Both the position numbers and the translations under genes were made by a program. This document shows positions 7,476 to 15,680 of a stretch of DNA of 25,119 nucleotides, one piece after another. Below the pieces are notes generated by a model. It was not told the DNA's origin, did no database searches, and worked only from the letters and a program-made list of their open reading frames with translations. The stretch's first letter is position 1. Every line of letters begins with the position of its first letter. The stretch lies in assembly GCA_021803645.1 (NCBI GenBank), contig JAJZLI010000031.1, positions 1 to 25,119 of the forward strand. Reading direction: 5' to 3'. The stretch comes from a bacterium (lineage in GTDB: Bacteria; Patescibacteriota; Dojkabacteria; JAKAPS01; JAJZLI01).

Positions 7476-8170
7476 TGAAAGAATATTCCCCTAAAATAAA
7501 AATTCTCGATGATGATTTAAGTGTTGATAAGTACGCTACTTCTTTTGTTATTAATCAGGTTAGGTTGCAACCCTCCTCTGTTATTACCTTGCCAACTGGT
7601 AGTACACCATTAGGAATGTATACTCTGCTTTCTGATGAATATAGTAATAAAAGAATAAGTTTTAAGCTTGTCACTTTTTTTAATCTTGATGAATATTGGC
7701 CTATCAAGAAGAGTTCTCCCTCTAGTTATTATCATTATATGAATAATCATTTCTTTAATAAAGTGGATTCTCCTTATGAGAATAGGTTTATTCCTAATGG
7801 TGAAGCTGATGATCCGAATATTGAGTCTAAAAAGTATAATAATTTATTAGAAAAATATGGACCATCTGATCTTACTATATTAGGTATTGGTCCAGGAAAG
7901 ACTGCTCATATTGGTTTTAATGAAGTTGGTTCTGATTATAATTCAAAAACAAGGTATGTACTTTTAAGCAAAGAAACTCATGATACAAATCTAAAATTTT
8001 TTGATAAAGAAGGAGACATGCCTATTGGTGCTATTACTCAAGGAATTTCTAATATTTTAAACTCTAAGAAAATTATATTAATTGCGAAGGGGGTAAGTAA
8101 AGCATGGGGAATAAATAGAGTTATTAATGGCAATATAGGACCAGATGCCCCAGCTTCTTTTTTAAGGTAA
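7475..8170 (+). CDS. NagB-like glucosamine-6-phosphate isomerase/deaminase, ended by an in-frame TAA
   Basis: The protein belongs to the NagB/RpiA/DeoR-like sugar-phosphate isomerase family; NagB converts glucosamine-6-P to fructose-6-P and ammonia. It has LPTGSTPLGMY (residues 39-49, phosphate loop), FFNLDEYWP with Asp72, SSYYHYMNNHFF, and GIGPGKTAHIGFNE at 137-150. His145 and Glu150 match catalytic residues of NagB, but the loop has two extra residues and lacks the Asp (E. coli Asp141) that normally precedes the His. Start is the ATG at 7475, overlapping the previous stop; an adjacent TTG at 7472 is less likely. The frame stops at 8168-8170, 231 codons in, yet continues past the stop with a textbook C-terminal tail (see 8168-8221). 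The exact substrate is uncertain. Confidence 0.82.
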   Translation: MKEYSPKIKILDDDLSVDKYATSFVINQVRLQPSSVITLPTGSTPLGMYTLLSDEYSNKRISFKLVTFFNLDEYWPIKKSSPSSYYHYMNNHFFNKVDSPYENRFIPNGEADDPNIESKKYNNLLEKYGPSDLTILGIGPGKTAHIGFNEVGSDYNSKTRYVLLSKETHDTNLKFFDKEGDMPIGAITQGISNILNSKKIILIAKGVSKAWGINRVINGNIGPDAPASFLR

Positions 8171-8221
8171 CATCCTGATGTCACTTTTATCCTTGATAAG
8201 GATGCAGCAGGGATGCTTTAA
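8168..8221 (+). other. In-frame TAA plus preserved NagB C-terminal tail
   Basis: Directly after the TAA at 8168-8170 the same frame reads HPDVTFILDKDAAGML and then a second TAA at 8219-8221. This 16-residue stretch closely matches the usual NagB-family ending (HPxVTxILDxxAA). A single-base change from CAA, AAA or GAA would restore a 248-residue protein. It is either a recent nonsense mutation, an assembly/sequencing error, or a read-through codon. A small hairpin (ATCCTT/AAGGAT, 3-nt loop, 8189-8203) lies inside this tail. Confidence 0.8.
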
Positions 8222-8250
8222 TATTTGTATCTTTTATACTATTCGGGAAA

Positions 8251-8278
8251 TTGATATACTCTATTTGTATTTTATTAA
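8251..8278 (+). promoter_or_regulatory. Possible dnaB promoter
   Basis: TTGATA at 8251-8256 and TATTAA at 8273-8278 are separated by 16 nt, with 15 nt from the -10 to the dnaB ATG. TATACT at 8255-8260 and 8235-8240 are alternative -10 boxes. The region is AT-rich, so the choice is uncertain. Confidence 0.4.
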
Positions 8279-8293
8279 AGATTTCTTTTTTTA

Positions 8294-9610
8294 ATGGACA
8301 GAGTTCCTCCTCAAAACATTGATGCTGAAAAATTTGTTATTGGTTCTATACTTCTTTCAAAAGATACTCTGCTTGATGTGATTGAAATTCTGAAGCCAGA
8401 ATTTTTCTATTCCCTGTCAAATCAAAAGATTTATGAGATAATTTTATTACTTTTTTCTGAAGGTTCTCCTATAGATATAATGTCGCTGAAAACTCAGCTT
8501 AAGAAGAAAAAACTTTTAGAAAAGGTTGGAGGGGAGGAATATCTTGCATCTTTAGTTGAATCCAATGTAGGTATATCTTCTGCAGTGTATTATGCAAATA
8601 TTGTCAAGGATACATATATTAGAAGGGAACTAATAAGAATTTCAGGAGATATTGTTGATGTTTCTTTTAAAGAAGACACTTCAATTGCTGATGTTATAAA
8701 TGAGGCAGAAAAAAAACTATTTTCTGTAGCATCTTCTAATATAAAAAGTGATTTTGTTGCTCTAAAAGATCTTTTAAAAGAGAGTTATAAACGTGCAGAA
8801 GAGGTAGAGAAGAGTCGGGATAAACTCAGGGGAATTGTCAGTGGATTTTCTGACTTGGATAATGTATTGGGTGGGTTTCAAGAGTCTAATTTGATAATTG
8901 TTGCAGCAAGACCCTCTGTTGGAAAAACTGCATTTCTTCTTGATATTGCAAGGCATGCTGCTTTAAAGTCTAGAAAAACAGTGGCTTTTTTTTCATTGGA
9001 AATGTCCAGTGGAGAGCTTACTGACAGACTTATTTCTTCTCAAGTTGGGATTAATTTATGGGACTATAGAATGGGAAATATTGATTCTGATAAGCTTGAA
9101 ACGGTAGCTGATGCAATGGGAATCTTGTCTGAAGCAGATTTGTTTATTGATGATAGTCCCGGTCAATCCATTATGGAGATAAGGACGAAAGCTAGAAGGC
9201 TTGATATTGAAAATCATGTTGACATGATAATCGTTGACTACCTTCAGTTAGCTTCAGGAACACCAACAGATAATAGGGTTCAGGAGGTTTCTGAAATTTC
9301 AAGATTCTTAAAAAATTTAGCAAGAGAATTAAAAGTTCCAGTTATTGCTGCGTCTCAACTTTCGCGAGCAGTAGAGAATAGGTCTTCTAGGATTCCTCAG
9401 TTGTCAGATTTGAGGGAATCTGGGGCGATTGAACAGGATGCGGATGTTGTTGTTTTTTTACACAGAGAAGAATTGTTTGAACCAGAGACGGAAAGAAAGG
9501 GAATAGCTGATGTAATTATTGCAAAACACAGAAATGGTCCTACAGGTCAGGTGGAACTAAAATTCATTAAGGAACAAGCTAGGTTTGGTAACCTTGTAAA
9601 GGGACGATAA
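8294..9610 (+). CDS. dnaB: Replicative DNA helicase DnaB
   Basis: DnaB is the hexameric helicase at the replication fork. The N-terminal domain starts PPQNIDAEKFVIGSIL, the standard opening. The RecA-like domain has the Walker A ARPSVGKT (residues 205-212), FFSLEMSSGELTDRL, DDSPGQSIMEIRTKARRL, Walker B IIVDYLQL, then SQLSRAVENR and LSDLRESGAIEQDADVV with the arginine-finger region. Length (438) is normal and no intein is present. It has no Shine-Dalgarno and a short predicted leader. Its 3' end lies 4 nt from the end of a convergent unknown gene with no terminator visible between them. Confidence 0.97.
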   Translation: MDRVPPQNIDAEKFVIGSILLSKDTLLDVIEILKPEFFYSLSNQKIYEIILLLFSEGSPIDIMSLKTQLKKKKLLEKVGGEEYLASLVESNVGISSAVYYANIVKDTYIRRELIRISGDIVDVSFKEDTSIADVINEAEKKLFSVASSNIKSDFVALKDLLKESYKRAEEVEKSRDKLRGIVSGFSDLDNVLGGFQESNLIIVAARPSVGKTAFLLDIARHAALKSRKTVAFFSLEMSSGELTDRLISSQVGINLWDYRMGNIDSDKLETVADAMGILSEADLFIDDSPGQSIMEIRTKARRLDIENHVDMIIVDYLQLASGTPTDNRVQEVSEISRFLKNLARELKVPVIAASQLSRAVENRSSRIPQLSDLRESGAIEQDADVVVFLHREELFEPETERKGIADVIIAKHRNGPTGQVELKFIKEQARFGNLVKGR

Positions 9611-9614
9611 TTTT

Positions 9615-10244
9615 TTATATTGCAAGGGGTCTTGCCCAAATTGTGTTTGGAGGTCTGTATCTTAACTGTGTTCCATATAGAGCATAGCTATCCGAAAACC
9701 TTACATTCAATCCCTCTAATGACCTTAATACTCTAAATCTTGACATTATTGCATCCCATACAGGTTTTGATGCAAATACCCTATCTGTATATAGCCTGCG
9801 ATCCGTACTCTCACCCCAAAGTGCTTCATTGTTATGTCCAAGACTAAACCTAGTTTCCTGACTTCTTTCTGCTCTGGTGATATGTGCACAATAAAATACA
9901 TCTCCTTGTGTTTGAAGCCCAATTGTTTGTGTAAACCCCAAGTATAGTAGTTTTAGGGCAGTAGAATCTTCTCCTTCAAGTTTAAATTGTTTTATATCCT
10001 CCTCTGCCAAGAGTTTTGCTTGGTATATGATTGCAGATATATCTAAGTCTGATGCATATTCTTTCAGGGGTGGTACATGTCTCATTGTTGCTGCCATCAA
10101 GTATATAACAGGGAAATTTGTAATAGGTTCTTTCGGAGGTCTAATTGCATCAAGTCTTTCTACTATTAACCTCTCTGATGGTGATAAATTGTGTGGTGGA
10201 CCATATTCCTCTTCTGGTGGCATATTTTCACAGGATTTTATCAT
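9615..10244 (-). CDS. Hypothetical protein of unknown family
   Basis: I do not recognise this 209-residue protein. It opens with a Pro/Glu-rich segment (NMPPEEEYGPPHNLSPSERL), has a helical middle (AKLLAEEDIKQFKLEGED, TALKLLYLGFTQTIGL) and an Arg-rich C-terminal half (RAERSQETRFSLGHNN, DRRLYTDRVF). There is no signal peptide, membrane helix or recognisable catalytic motif. The start is uncertain: ATG at 10244 or ATG at 10223 (MPPEEEYG); neither has a Shine-Dalgarno. It is divergent from recA and shares the intergenic region 10245-10335 with it. Good amino-acid composition over the full length supports real coding. Confidence 0.65.
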   Translation of the reverse strand: MIKSCENMPPEEEYGPPHNLSPSERLIVERLDAIRPPKEPITNFPVIYLMAATMRHVPPLKEYASDLDISAIIYQAKLLAEEDIKQFKLEGEDSTALKLLYLGFTQTIGLQTQGDVFYCAHITRAERSQETRFSLGHNNEALWGESTDRRLYTDRVFASKPVWDAIMSRFRVLRSLEGLNVRFSDSYALYGTQLRYRPPNTIWARPLAI

Positions 10245-10294
10245 ATTTTTCTATTTTTTGACATGTTTTGTGGATACTATTTATACTTTTGTTT

Positions 10295-10303
10295 TGTTAT
10301 AAT
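10295..10303 (+). promoter_or_regulatory. Extended -10 promoter of recA
   Basis: The sequence TG-T-TATAAT at 10295-10303 is a consensus extended -10 element. No good -35 is seen 16-18 nt upstream. The predicted start near 10310 leaves a leader of about 26 nt before the recA ATG, with no Shine-Dalgarno. No LexA-type box was recognised. Confidence 0.55.
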
Positions 10304-10335
10304 GATTTAGGATTTTATATTAGATATATTAATTT

Positions 10336-11364
10336 ATGGTAAAAACTACCGATTCCAAAAAAGATACACAGCAGGTCACATCAACTTCTTTCGATAAGGA
10401 TGAAACATTAAAGATAGCTATCAGTCAGATTGAAAAACAGTATGGTTCTGGTTCTATTATGAAACTAGGAGATCGTCCAAAAGAGAAGGTTGATGTTTAT
10501 AAAACCGGTGCAATATCTCTTGATTATGCACTTGGGGTTGGGGGTATTCCTAGGGGTAGAATTATAGAGATATATGGGCCTGAAAGTAGTGGAAAGACAA
10601 CTTTAGCTTTGGGTATTATTGCTGAAGCTCAACGAGAAGGTGGACGGGCAGTATATATAGATGCAGAACATGCTCTAGATCCTAACTATGCAAAGAACAT
10701 TGGAGTTGACACAGATAATCTATTTCTATCTCAGCCAGATTATGGTGAGCAAGCTTTGGAAATAGTAGAGACTTTGATTAGGTCTGGCTCTATTGATATT
10801 GTTGTAGTGGATTCTGTCGCTGCACTTACTCCTAAATCTGAAATAGAAGGAGAAATGGGTGATGCATCAATGGGAACTCAAGCTAGACTTATGAGTCAGG
10901 CTATGAGGAAACTAACATCTATTGCTTCAAGATCAAAGTGCACAATTATTTTCATAAACCAGCTTAGAATGAAGATTGGTGTTATGTTTGGAAACCCCGA
11001 GACTACAACAGGTGGTAATGCACTAAAATTTTATTCCTCAGTGAGAATAGATGTTAGAAAAAAAGAAAAGATTACAAAGGGTGAAGAGGTTATAGGTCAT
11101 CAGGTAATTGCAAAGGTTGTAAAAAATAAAATGGCTCCTCCATTTAAAGAGGCTACATTTGAGATCATTTTTCCTCATGGTATTTCTAAAGAAGGTGCAT
11201 TAATTGATACTGCTTTAAAGCTTGGTATTCTTGAAAGATCAGGTGCGTGGTTCAGGATGGGAGATAAGCAAATTGCTCAAGGAAAGGAGGCGTTGAGAGA
11301 TCTTTTAAAAGAAGATAAAAATTTATATAAATCTCTTGAGGTTGCTGTAAGAGCAAAATTTTAA
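10336..11364 (+). CDS. recA: Recombinase RecA
   Basis: RecA drives homologous strand exchange. The 342-residue protein contains KQYGSGSIMKLGD, Walker A GPESSGKTT (residues 81-89), YIDAEHALDP, SQPDYGEQALEI, VVVDSVAALTPKSEIEGEMGD in two adjoining motifs, the L2 loop with INQLRMKIGVMFGNPETTTGG, and GNALKFYSSVRIDVR. Family length is normal, though the acidic C-terminal tail is short: it ends VAVRAKF. recJ starts 6 nt downstream, so the two recombination genes are probably one operon. Confidence 0.97.
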   Translation: MVKTTDSKKDTQQVTSTSFDKDETLKIAISQIEKQYGSGSIMKLGDRPKEKVDVYKTGAISLDYALGVGGIPRGRIIEIYGPESSGKTTLALGIIAEAQREGGRAVYIDAEHALDPNYAKNIGVDTDNLFLSQPDYGEQALEIVETLIRSGSIDIVVVDSVAALTPKSEIEGEMGDASMGTQARLMSQAMRKLTSIASRSKCTIIFINQLRMKIGVMFGNPETTTGGNALKFYSSVRIDVRKKEKITKGEEVIGHQVIAKVVKNKMAPPFKEATFEIIFPHGISKEGALIDTALKLGILERSGAWFRMGDKQIAQGKEALRDLLKEDKNLYKSLEVAVRAKF

Positions 11365-11370
11365 TAGAAT

Positions 11371-13020
11371 ATGTCTTTGTGGAAAATTGCACCCAAAATT
11401 CCTTCTACTCTAAGTTATTCTGGGTTAAATAAAATAATTTCTCAACTTTTGTATAACAGAGGTATAATGCCTGATGAGGCAGAATCGTTTCTCTTATCAG
11501 ATACATATTATGATCCAATGCTTTTTACCGATATGGGTAAGGTTGTAGAACGAATTAAGCTAGCAGTATCTAATGGTGAAAAAATACTAGTTTATGGTGA
11601 TTACGATGTAGATGGTATATGTGCAGTTTCGATACTTTGGGATTACTTATATACCAAAATGCATGCTAATGTAATTCCTTTCATCCCGTCCCGATTTAAT
11701 GATGGTTATGGTCTTTCCCAAAAACAGGTAGATAAATTTATTTCAGATGGTACATCTTTAATAATTACAGTCGATTGTGGAATTACTGCTATATCAGTTG
11801 CAGATAAAATAAAGAAAGCTGGTGTGGATTTGATTATTACCGATCATCATCATCCAAAGGAAGAGATGCCAGATTGTTTTGCTATTATACATCCTCAAAA
11901 AGGGTATCCTTTCACTGAAATCACAGGTAGTGCAGTTGTATATAAATTGATTCAGGCTCTTTCTGGTAATATGGACAGTACGGAATATATGGACTTAGTA
12001 GCATTATCCACTGTTTGTGATATTGTTGATTTGAAATTGGAAAATCGTTCTTTTGTAAAATCTGGACTAAAAGTTATTAATAGTAAAAAAAGGGTTGGGA
12101 TTGCAAAGCTAATGGAGGTATCAAACATTGATTTTGTTGATGTATATCATATAGGTTATATACTGGGTCCTAAAATAAATGCTAGCGGTAGAATTTATGA
12201 TGCATTTGATGGATTACGACTTCTTAATACTCAAAGGGAAGAATATGCCCATCTTTTGGCTCTAAAACTTGACAACCTTAACAAGGAAAGAAAAAAATTA
12301 TTAGATGATACACTTTCTGCTGTTATGCCACAAATTGATAGTAGTTTAGATTTTAATCTTGTTGTGTCAGATGACTGGCATGAAGGAATTATTGGCCTTG
12401 TTGCTGGGAGGATAACAGAATTTTCAAATAGACCAACAATAGTACTTACAAAAAAATTAAAAGATTTATATACTGGTTCTGCTAGGAGTGTAAATGGATT
12501 TAATATAGTTGACTACTTAGAGAAAAATGCATCTCTACTTGAAAGCTTTGGTGGACATACTGCTGCCGCAGGACTTCAAATAAAACAAAAAAATATACCA
12601 ATATTAAAAAAAGCTTTGGAGCAAGATGCTCGTAAATTTTTTAAAAATATTACAAAGGAGAAAATTATTAATATAGATTGTATTATTTCAATGTCAAATA
12701 TATGTGAATCTTTATATGATGAAATTAATACATTATCTCCATTTGGGAAGGGAAATCCTATTCCTGTTTTTGGAGTACAAGGAGTTAAAATTTTATCTGC
12801 ATATAATGTCGGAAAATCAAATGAATTTTTAAAGATGAAGTTAACTGACAAAAATGGAGATAATATTTTTGATGCAATATGGTTTACTCCAAATTTAACT
12901 ACAGATGTTTTATCAACTCTTGCATACATTGATGTTGTTTTTTCTCTAAATAAAAATGTGTGGGGTAATACTACTAAAATTGAGCTTCGAATAATAGACC
13001 TGAAGCCTTCTGTTTTTTAA
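11371..13020 (+). CDS. recJ: Single-stranded-DNA-specific 5'-3' exonuclease RecJ
   Basis: RecJ degrades single-stranded DNA 5' to 3' in recombination and mismatch repair. The DHH phosphoesterase motifs are intact: DYDVDG at residues 77-82, VDCGI, and DHHHP at 158-162, followed by GSAVVYKL and GPKINASGRI. The DHHA1 domain has HEGIIGLVAGRITEFSNRP, SARSVNGFNI and FGGHTAAAGLQI. A C-terminal OB-like domain follows (SPFGKGNPIPVFG onward). At 549 residues it is close to the bacterial norm (about 570). It is directly downstream of recA. Confidence 0.95.
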   Translation: MSLWKIAPKIPSTLSYSGLNKIISQLLYNRGIMPDEAESFLLSDTYYDPMLFTDMGKVVERIKLAVSNGEKILVYGDYDVDGICAVSILWDYLYTKMHANVIPFIPSRFNDGYGLSQKQVDKFISDGTSLIITVDCGITAISVADKIKKAGVDLIITDHHHPKEEMPDCFAIIHPQKGYPFTEITGSAVVYKLIQALSGNMDSTEYMDLVALSTVCDIVDLKLENRSFVKSGLKVINSKKRVGIAKLMEVSNIDFVDVYHIGYILGPKINASGRIYDAFDGLRLLNTQREEYAHLLALKLDNLNKERKKLLDDTLSAVMPQIDSSLDFNLVVSDDWHEGIIGLVAGRITEFSNRPTIVLTKKLKDLYTGSARSVNGFNIVDYLEKNASLLESFGGHTAAAGLQIKQKNIPILKKALEQDARKFFKNITKEKIINIDCIISMSNICESLYDEINTLSPFGKGNPIPVFGVQGVKILSAYNVGKSNEFLKMKLTDKNGDNIFDAIWFTPNLTTDVLSTLAYIDVVFSLNKNVWGNTTKIELRIIDLKPSVF

Positions 13021-13032
13021 TATCGTATTGTA

Positions 13033-13046
13033 TATAATAGGTACTT
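13033..13046 (+). promoter_or_regulatory. Putative leaderless -10 for relA
   Basis: TATAAT at 13033-13038 is followed by 8 nt and the relA ATG at 13047, the same geometry as the better promoters here. A -35 match is weak, since the region overlaps the end of recJ. It would allow relA and def to be expressed separately from recA-recJ. Confidence 0.45.
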
Positions 13047-14966
13047 ATGAAATTTTCATCTTTTCAAAATCTACTTGAGTATATTAAACAGAAAGGGGTA
13101 AATGTTAATATGCCTCTTTTAAGGAAGATGTATGGCATATTATATTCATATACAGAAGATTCTAATGACCTTACTCTTGTATTTAATATATCTAAACTTT
13201 TAATAGATTTTGGGTTTGACGGGGATGTTATTATTGCTTCTTTAGGGGTTGCCTCTTCATGTAACAGTGATAGTTTTTTTAGGATTGTTGAAGAACAAAT
13301 ATCTGGGTATGTTGCAGATCTTATAAAGGGTTTTTTCACGCTTTATGATATTGGGGAACGCTTTTCAGATTTACAAAATCAGAATTTTGAAGGACTAAAA
13401 AAAATATTAGTTTCTTCTTCTTTTAATATATATACTTTAGTTCTGTATATTATTGAAAGGTTACTATTTGTATCTTTTCCTGAATTATTTATGCAGGATA
13501 GGAATGCAATAGTTTATGCAAATGATAATCTTAATATATACTCATCTATAGCAGAATACCTTGGCATGAATGCCTTAAAATCAGCTATAGATGATGCTTC
13601 ATTTAAAATTTTAGAGAAAGAAAAGTATGATGCAATCGAAAATTTTGTATTTTCAAAAAAAAGTTCTTTTGCAGAGTATTTACATAACGTTGAAAAATCT
13701 CTTAATAAAATGTTAAAAGATGCAAAAATTAAAGGCCAAGTATTTGGAAGGAAGAAAAGTACGTATAGTATTTATAATAAGGTGTTAAAAAGAAAGGGTT
13801 TTTTTGATGTTTCATATATAAAAAATTTCAGTGATATATATGCATTTACTATTCTTGTGGTAAGTGTTGAGCAATGTTATAAGGTTTTGGGTGTCTGTAA
13901 TTCTAATTTTATTAGCATAAAGGAAAAATTTGATGATTATATTGCAAATCCAAAACCTAATGGGTTTAGGGCATTACAAACAACTTTACATATTTTAGGT
14001 GATGTTGTTGAGGTCCAAATAAAAACAAAGGAGATGCATAACTTCAATGAATATGGTGATGCTTCTCATATAGGGTATAAGGGATCCAAAAACAATTATT
14101 GGGCTTTGATGTTATCAAAATTGGTTAATAAAGAAGGAGTTTTAGATATAAAGGAAGTTTTATCTGATAAAATTTTTGTTTTCACACCCGGAAACTTGGT
14201 AAAGGAACTTTCTGTTGGAGCAACTCCTGTAGATTTTGCATATTCTGTACATACTAAAATTGGTAATTCTTGTATTGGCGCCAAGGTAAATGGAAAAATG
14301 GTTTCTTTAGATAGTAAGCTTAAAACAGGAGATATTGTTGAAATATTAACAGATAAAAATAGAAAAATACCAAATAAAGAGTGGTTAAATTTTGTTGTTA
14401 TGCCCTCTACAAAAAAAATGATCAAAAAATTTGTTAAAGAAGCCTCAGTAACTAATACTACAGGAGGGAATGTAAAGAAGGATATTAAGGTTGAGAATAT
14501 AGATATCTCAAATATTGAAAAGAAAGTATCTAAAGGTATGGGGTATAAGGTTATGGTAAAGGGGGTTGTTGGTCTTAAAACTGAACTTGCTCGTTGTTGT
14601 AACCCTGTGTTTGGAGATAATATTGTAGGTAGAGTTACTATTGAAGGATTAATTAAGGTGCATAAATCTTCTTGTAGAAGCATTTCTGAAAGTACCTTGG
14701 GAGTTTTTGATGCTTATTGGTATAGAGAAGACAGTCATGGAAGTGGTACCCTTGTTATTAGTGGGGAAGATAGAGTGGGGATATTAAAAGAGATAACAAA
14801 TGTTCTGTCTGAAAATAATATAAATATTCTATATTTGAGTACTAATACCTACAATGACAAGTTTGACATAGAGGTTGGTTTTAATCTTTTATCAAAGATT
14901 GATTTATCTGATATAATAAAGAAAATTTTGGGTATAAAATCAGTAAGATCAGTTAACATTATATGA
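13047..14966 (+). CDS. RelA/SpoT homologue with decayed HD domain and altered synthetase
   Basis: RelA/SpoT proteins make or hydrolyse the alarmone (p)ppGpp. The domain order is visible in 639 residues: an N-terminal helical region where the HD hydrolase should be, a synthetase region (GRKKSTYSIYNKVLKRKG, FDDYIANPKPNGFRALQTT, VEVQIKTKEMHNFNEYG), TGS (from about 375, IFVFTPGNLVKEL), a conserved-Cys domain (RCCNPVFGD, Cys517-Cys518) and a C-terminal ACT domain (about 567-639). The HD motif is absent: the HD-x-x-ED stretch reads GVASSCNS, so hydrolysis is probably lost. In the synthetase, the usual YQSLHT reads FRALQTT, so activity is uncertain, while EVQIKT and EMH are kept. def overlaps its stop by 4 bp. 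Confidence 0.88.
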   Translation: MKFSSFQNLLEYIKQKGVNVNMPLLRKMYGILYSYTEDSNDLTLVFNISKLLIDFGFDGDVIIASLGVASSCNSDSFFRIVEEQISGYVADLIKGFFTLYDIGERFSDLQNQNFEGLKKILVSSSFNIYTLVLYIIERLLFVSFPELFMQDRNAIVYANDNLNIYSSIAEYLGMNALKSAIDDASFKILEKEKYDAIENFVFSKKSSFAEYLHNVEKSLNKMLKDAKIKGQVFGRKKSTYSIYNKVLKRKGFFDVSYIKNFSDIYAFTILVVSVEQCYKVLGVCNSNFISIKEKFDDYIANPKPNGFRALQTTLHILGDVVEVQIKTKEMHNFNEYGDASHIGYKGSKNNYWALMLSKLVNKEGVLDIKEVLSDKIFVFTPGNLVKELSVGATPVDFAYSVHTKIGNSCIGAKVNGKMVSLDSKLKTGDIVEILTDKNRKIPNKEWLNFVVMPSTKKMIKKFVKEASVTNTTGGNVKKDIKVENIDISNIEKKVSKGMGYKVMVKGVVGLKTELARCCNPVFGDNIVGRVTIEGLIKVHKSSCRSISESTLGVFDAYWYREDSHGSGTLVISGEDRVGILKEITNVLSENNINILYLSTNTYNDKFDIEVGFNLLSKIDLSDIIKKILGIKSVRSVNII

Positions 14967-15466
14967 TTAGAGTTGTTGAAATTGGAGACCCACTGCTTAA
15001 GAAAAAGTCTCAAAATGTCACTAAATTTGATCCTAACTTGAAATCTTTAATTTCGAGTATGATAGATTATGGTAAATCTGTGAGTAATTGTATTGGTCTT
15101 GCTGCCTGTCAGGCAGGTAAACTTATGAGGGTTTCTGTAATTAATATTGATGGAGATTGGGAAGCAATTATAAATCCTAAAATTTTATATAAGAGTGGTG
15201 ATATGAGTACAGAGTGGGAAGGTTGTATGAGCTTAAAAGATGGAAATCTATTTGGGAAGGTGAAGAGATCCAAGAGTGTTATCGTTGAGTATTATGATGA
15301 GTATGGAAAAAGGCAAGTTGTTAAGTATGAAGGTTTATTTTCTCACTTAATACAACATGAAATAGATCATATGGATGGTTTTGTTTTCCTTGATAGAATG
15401 AAGGATCCCAAAAATTTACTTACAGATCACGAGATTGAGGCCATGATAGGGACTGATAAAAAGTAG
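14963..15466 (+). CDS. def: Peptide deformylase
   Basis: This metal enzyme removes the formyl group from new proteins. All three motifs are present in 167 residues: CIGLAACQAG (motif 1, GxGLAAxQ with Cys for the first Gly), WEGCMSLKDG (motif 2, EGCxS with the metal-binding Cys) and LIQHEIDHMDG (motif 3, HExxH). The start codon overlaps the relA TGA (ATGA), so translation is probably coupled. The length is typical of type I enzymes. Confidence 0.95.
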   Translation: MIRVVEIGDPLLKKKSQNVTKFDPNLKSLISSMIDYGKSVSNCIGLAACQAGKLMRVSVINIDGDWEAIINPKILYKSGDMSTEWEGCMSLKDGNLFGKVKRSKSVIVEYYDEYGKRQVVKYEGLFSHLIQHEIDHMDGFVFLDRMKDPKNLLTDHEIEAMIGTDKK

Positions 15467-15569
15467 TGCTATTAATTAGTTTTTTTGAAAAATGTTGTTT
15501 GTGTATAAATAAATCCTTGTATTAACTTTTCCCTTTGTTAAAGCATTTTTCTGTGTTGTATTTGAAATA

Positions 15570-15598
15570 TTGCAATTAAATAAGGCTTTCTATATACT
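15570..15598 (+). promoter_or_regulatory. Promoter of the HU gene
   Basis: TTGCAA at 15570-15575, a 17-nt spacer and TATACT at 15593-15598 form a clear sigma-70-type promoter. The predicted start near 15605 gives a leader of about 85 nt, unlike the leaderless genes around it. Confidence 0.7.
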
Positions 15599-15618
15599 CT
15601 TTGTTAGAAATGCTTTTG

Positions 15619-15659
15619 GATACAGAGTTTTTAATGTCGACTTAAAAAACTAGTGTATC
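15619..15659 (+). promoter_or_regulatory. Hairpin in the HU mRNA leader
   Basis: The 5' arm GATACA-g-AGTTTTTAA (15619-15634) pairs with TTAAAAAACT-ag-TGTATC (15642-15659) across a 7-nt loop containing GTCGAC, with a small internal loop and one bulged A. The 8-bp palindrome ATAGCTAT follows at 15662-15669, just before the Shine-Dalgarno. No known riboswitch was recognised. It may affect stability or translation of the HU mRNA. Confidence 0.55.
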
Positions 15660-15673
15660 TGATAGCTATAGAA

Positions 15674-15680
15674 GGGAGGT
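15674..15680 (+). promoter_or_regulatory. Strong Shine-Dalgarno of HU
   Basis: GGGAGGT lies 9 nt before the HU ATG at 15690. It is the only near-perfect anti-16S match in front of any gene in this window, consistent with high expression of an abundant DNA-binding protein. Confidence 0.85.

Noticed and set aside
8189..8203. ATCCTT/AAGGAT hairpin as a terminator after the nagB-like gene
   Set aside because: The stem is only 6 bp, has no T-run after it, and lies within conserved coding sequence for the NagB tail.
9622..9635. GCAAG/CTTGC hairpin at the dnaB end
   Set aside because: It has no T-run on either strand at the right side and lies in the coding end of the convergent gene.
14096..14683. 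195-codon minus-strand ORF inside relA
   Set aside because: It is antisense to a well-conserved gene, has low-complexity Phe/Thr/Ser/Pro-rich composition and no promoter or family match.
15467..15569. tRNA, small gene or terminator in the def-HU gap
   Set aside because: No cloverleaf, no ORF with support and no stable hairpin plus T-run were seen; it appears to be plain AT-rich spacer upstream of the HU promoter.
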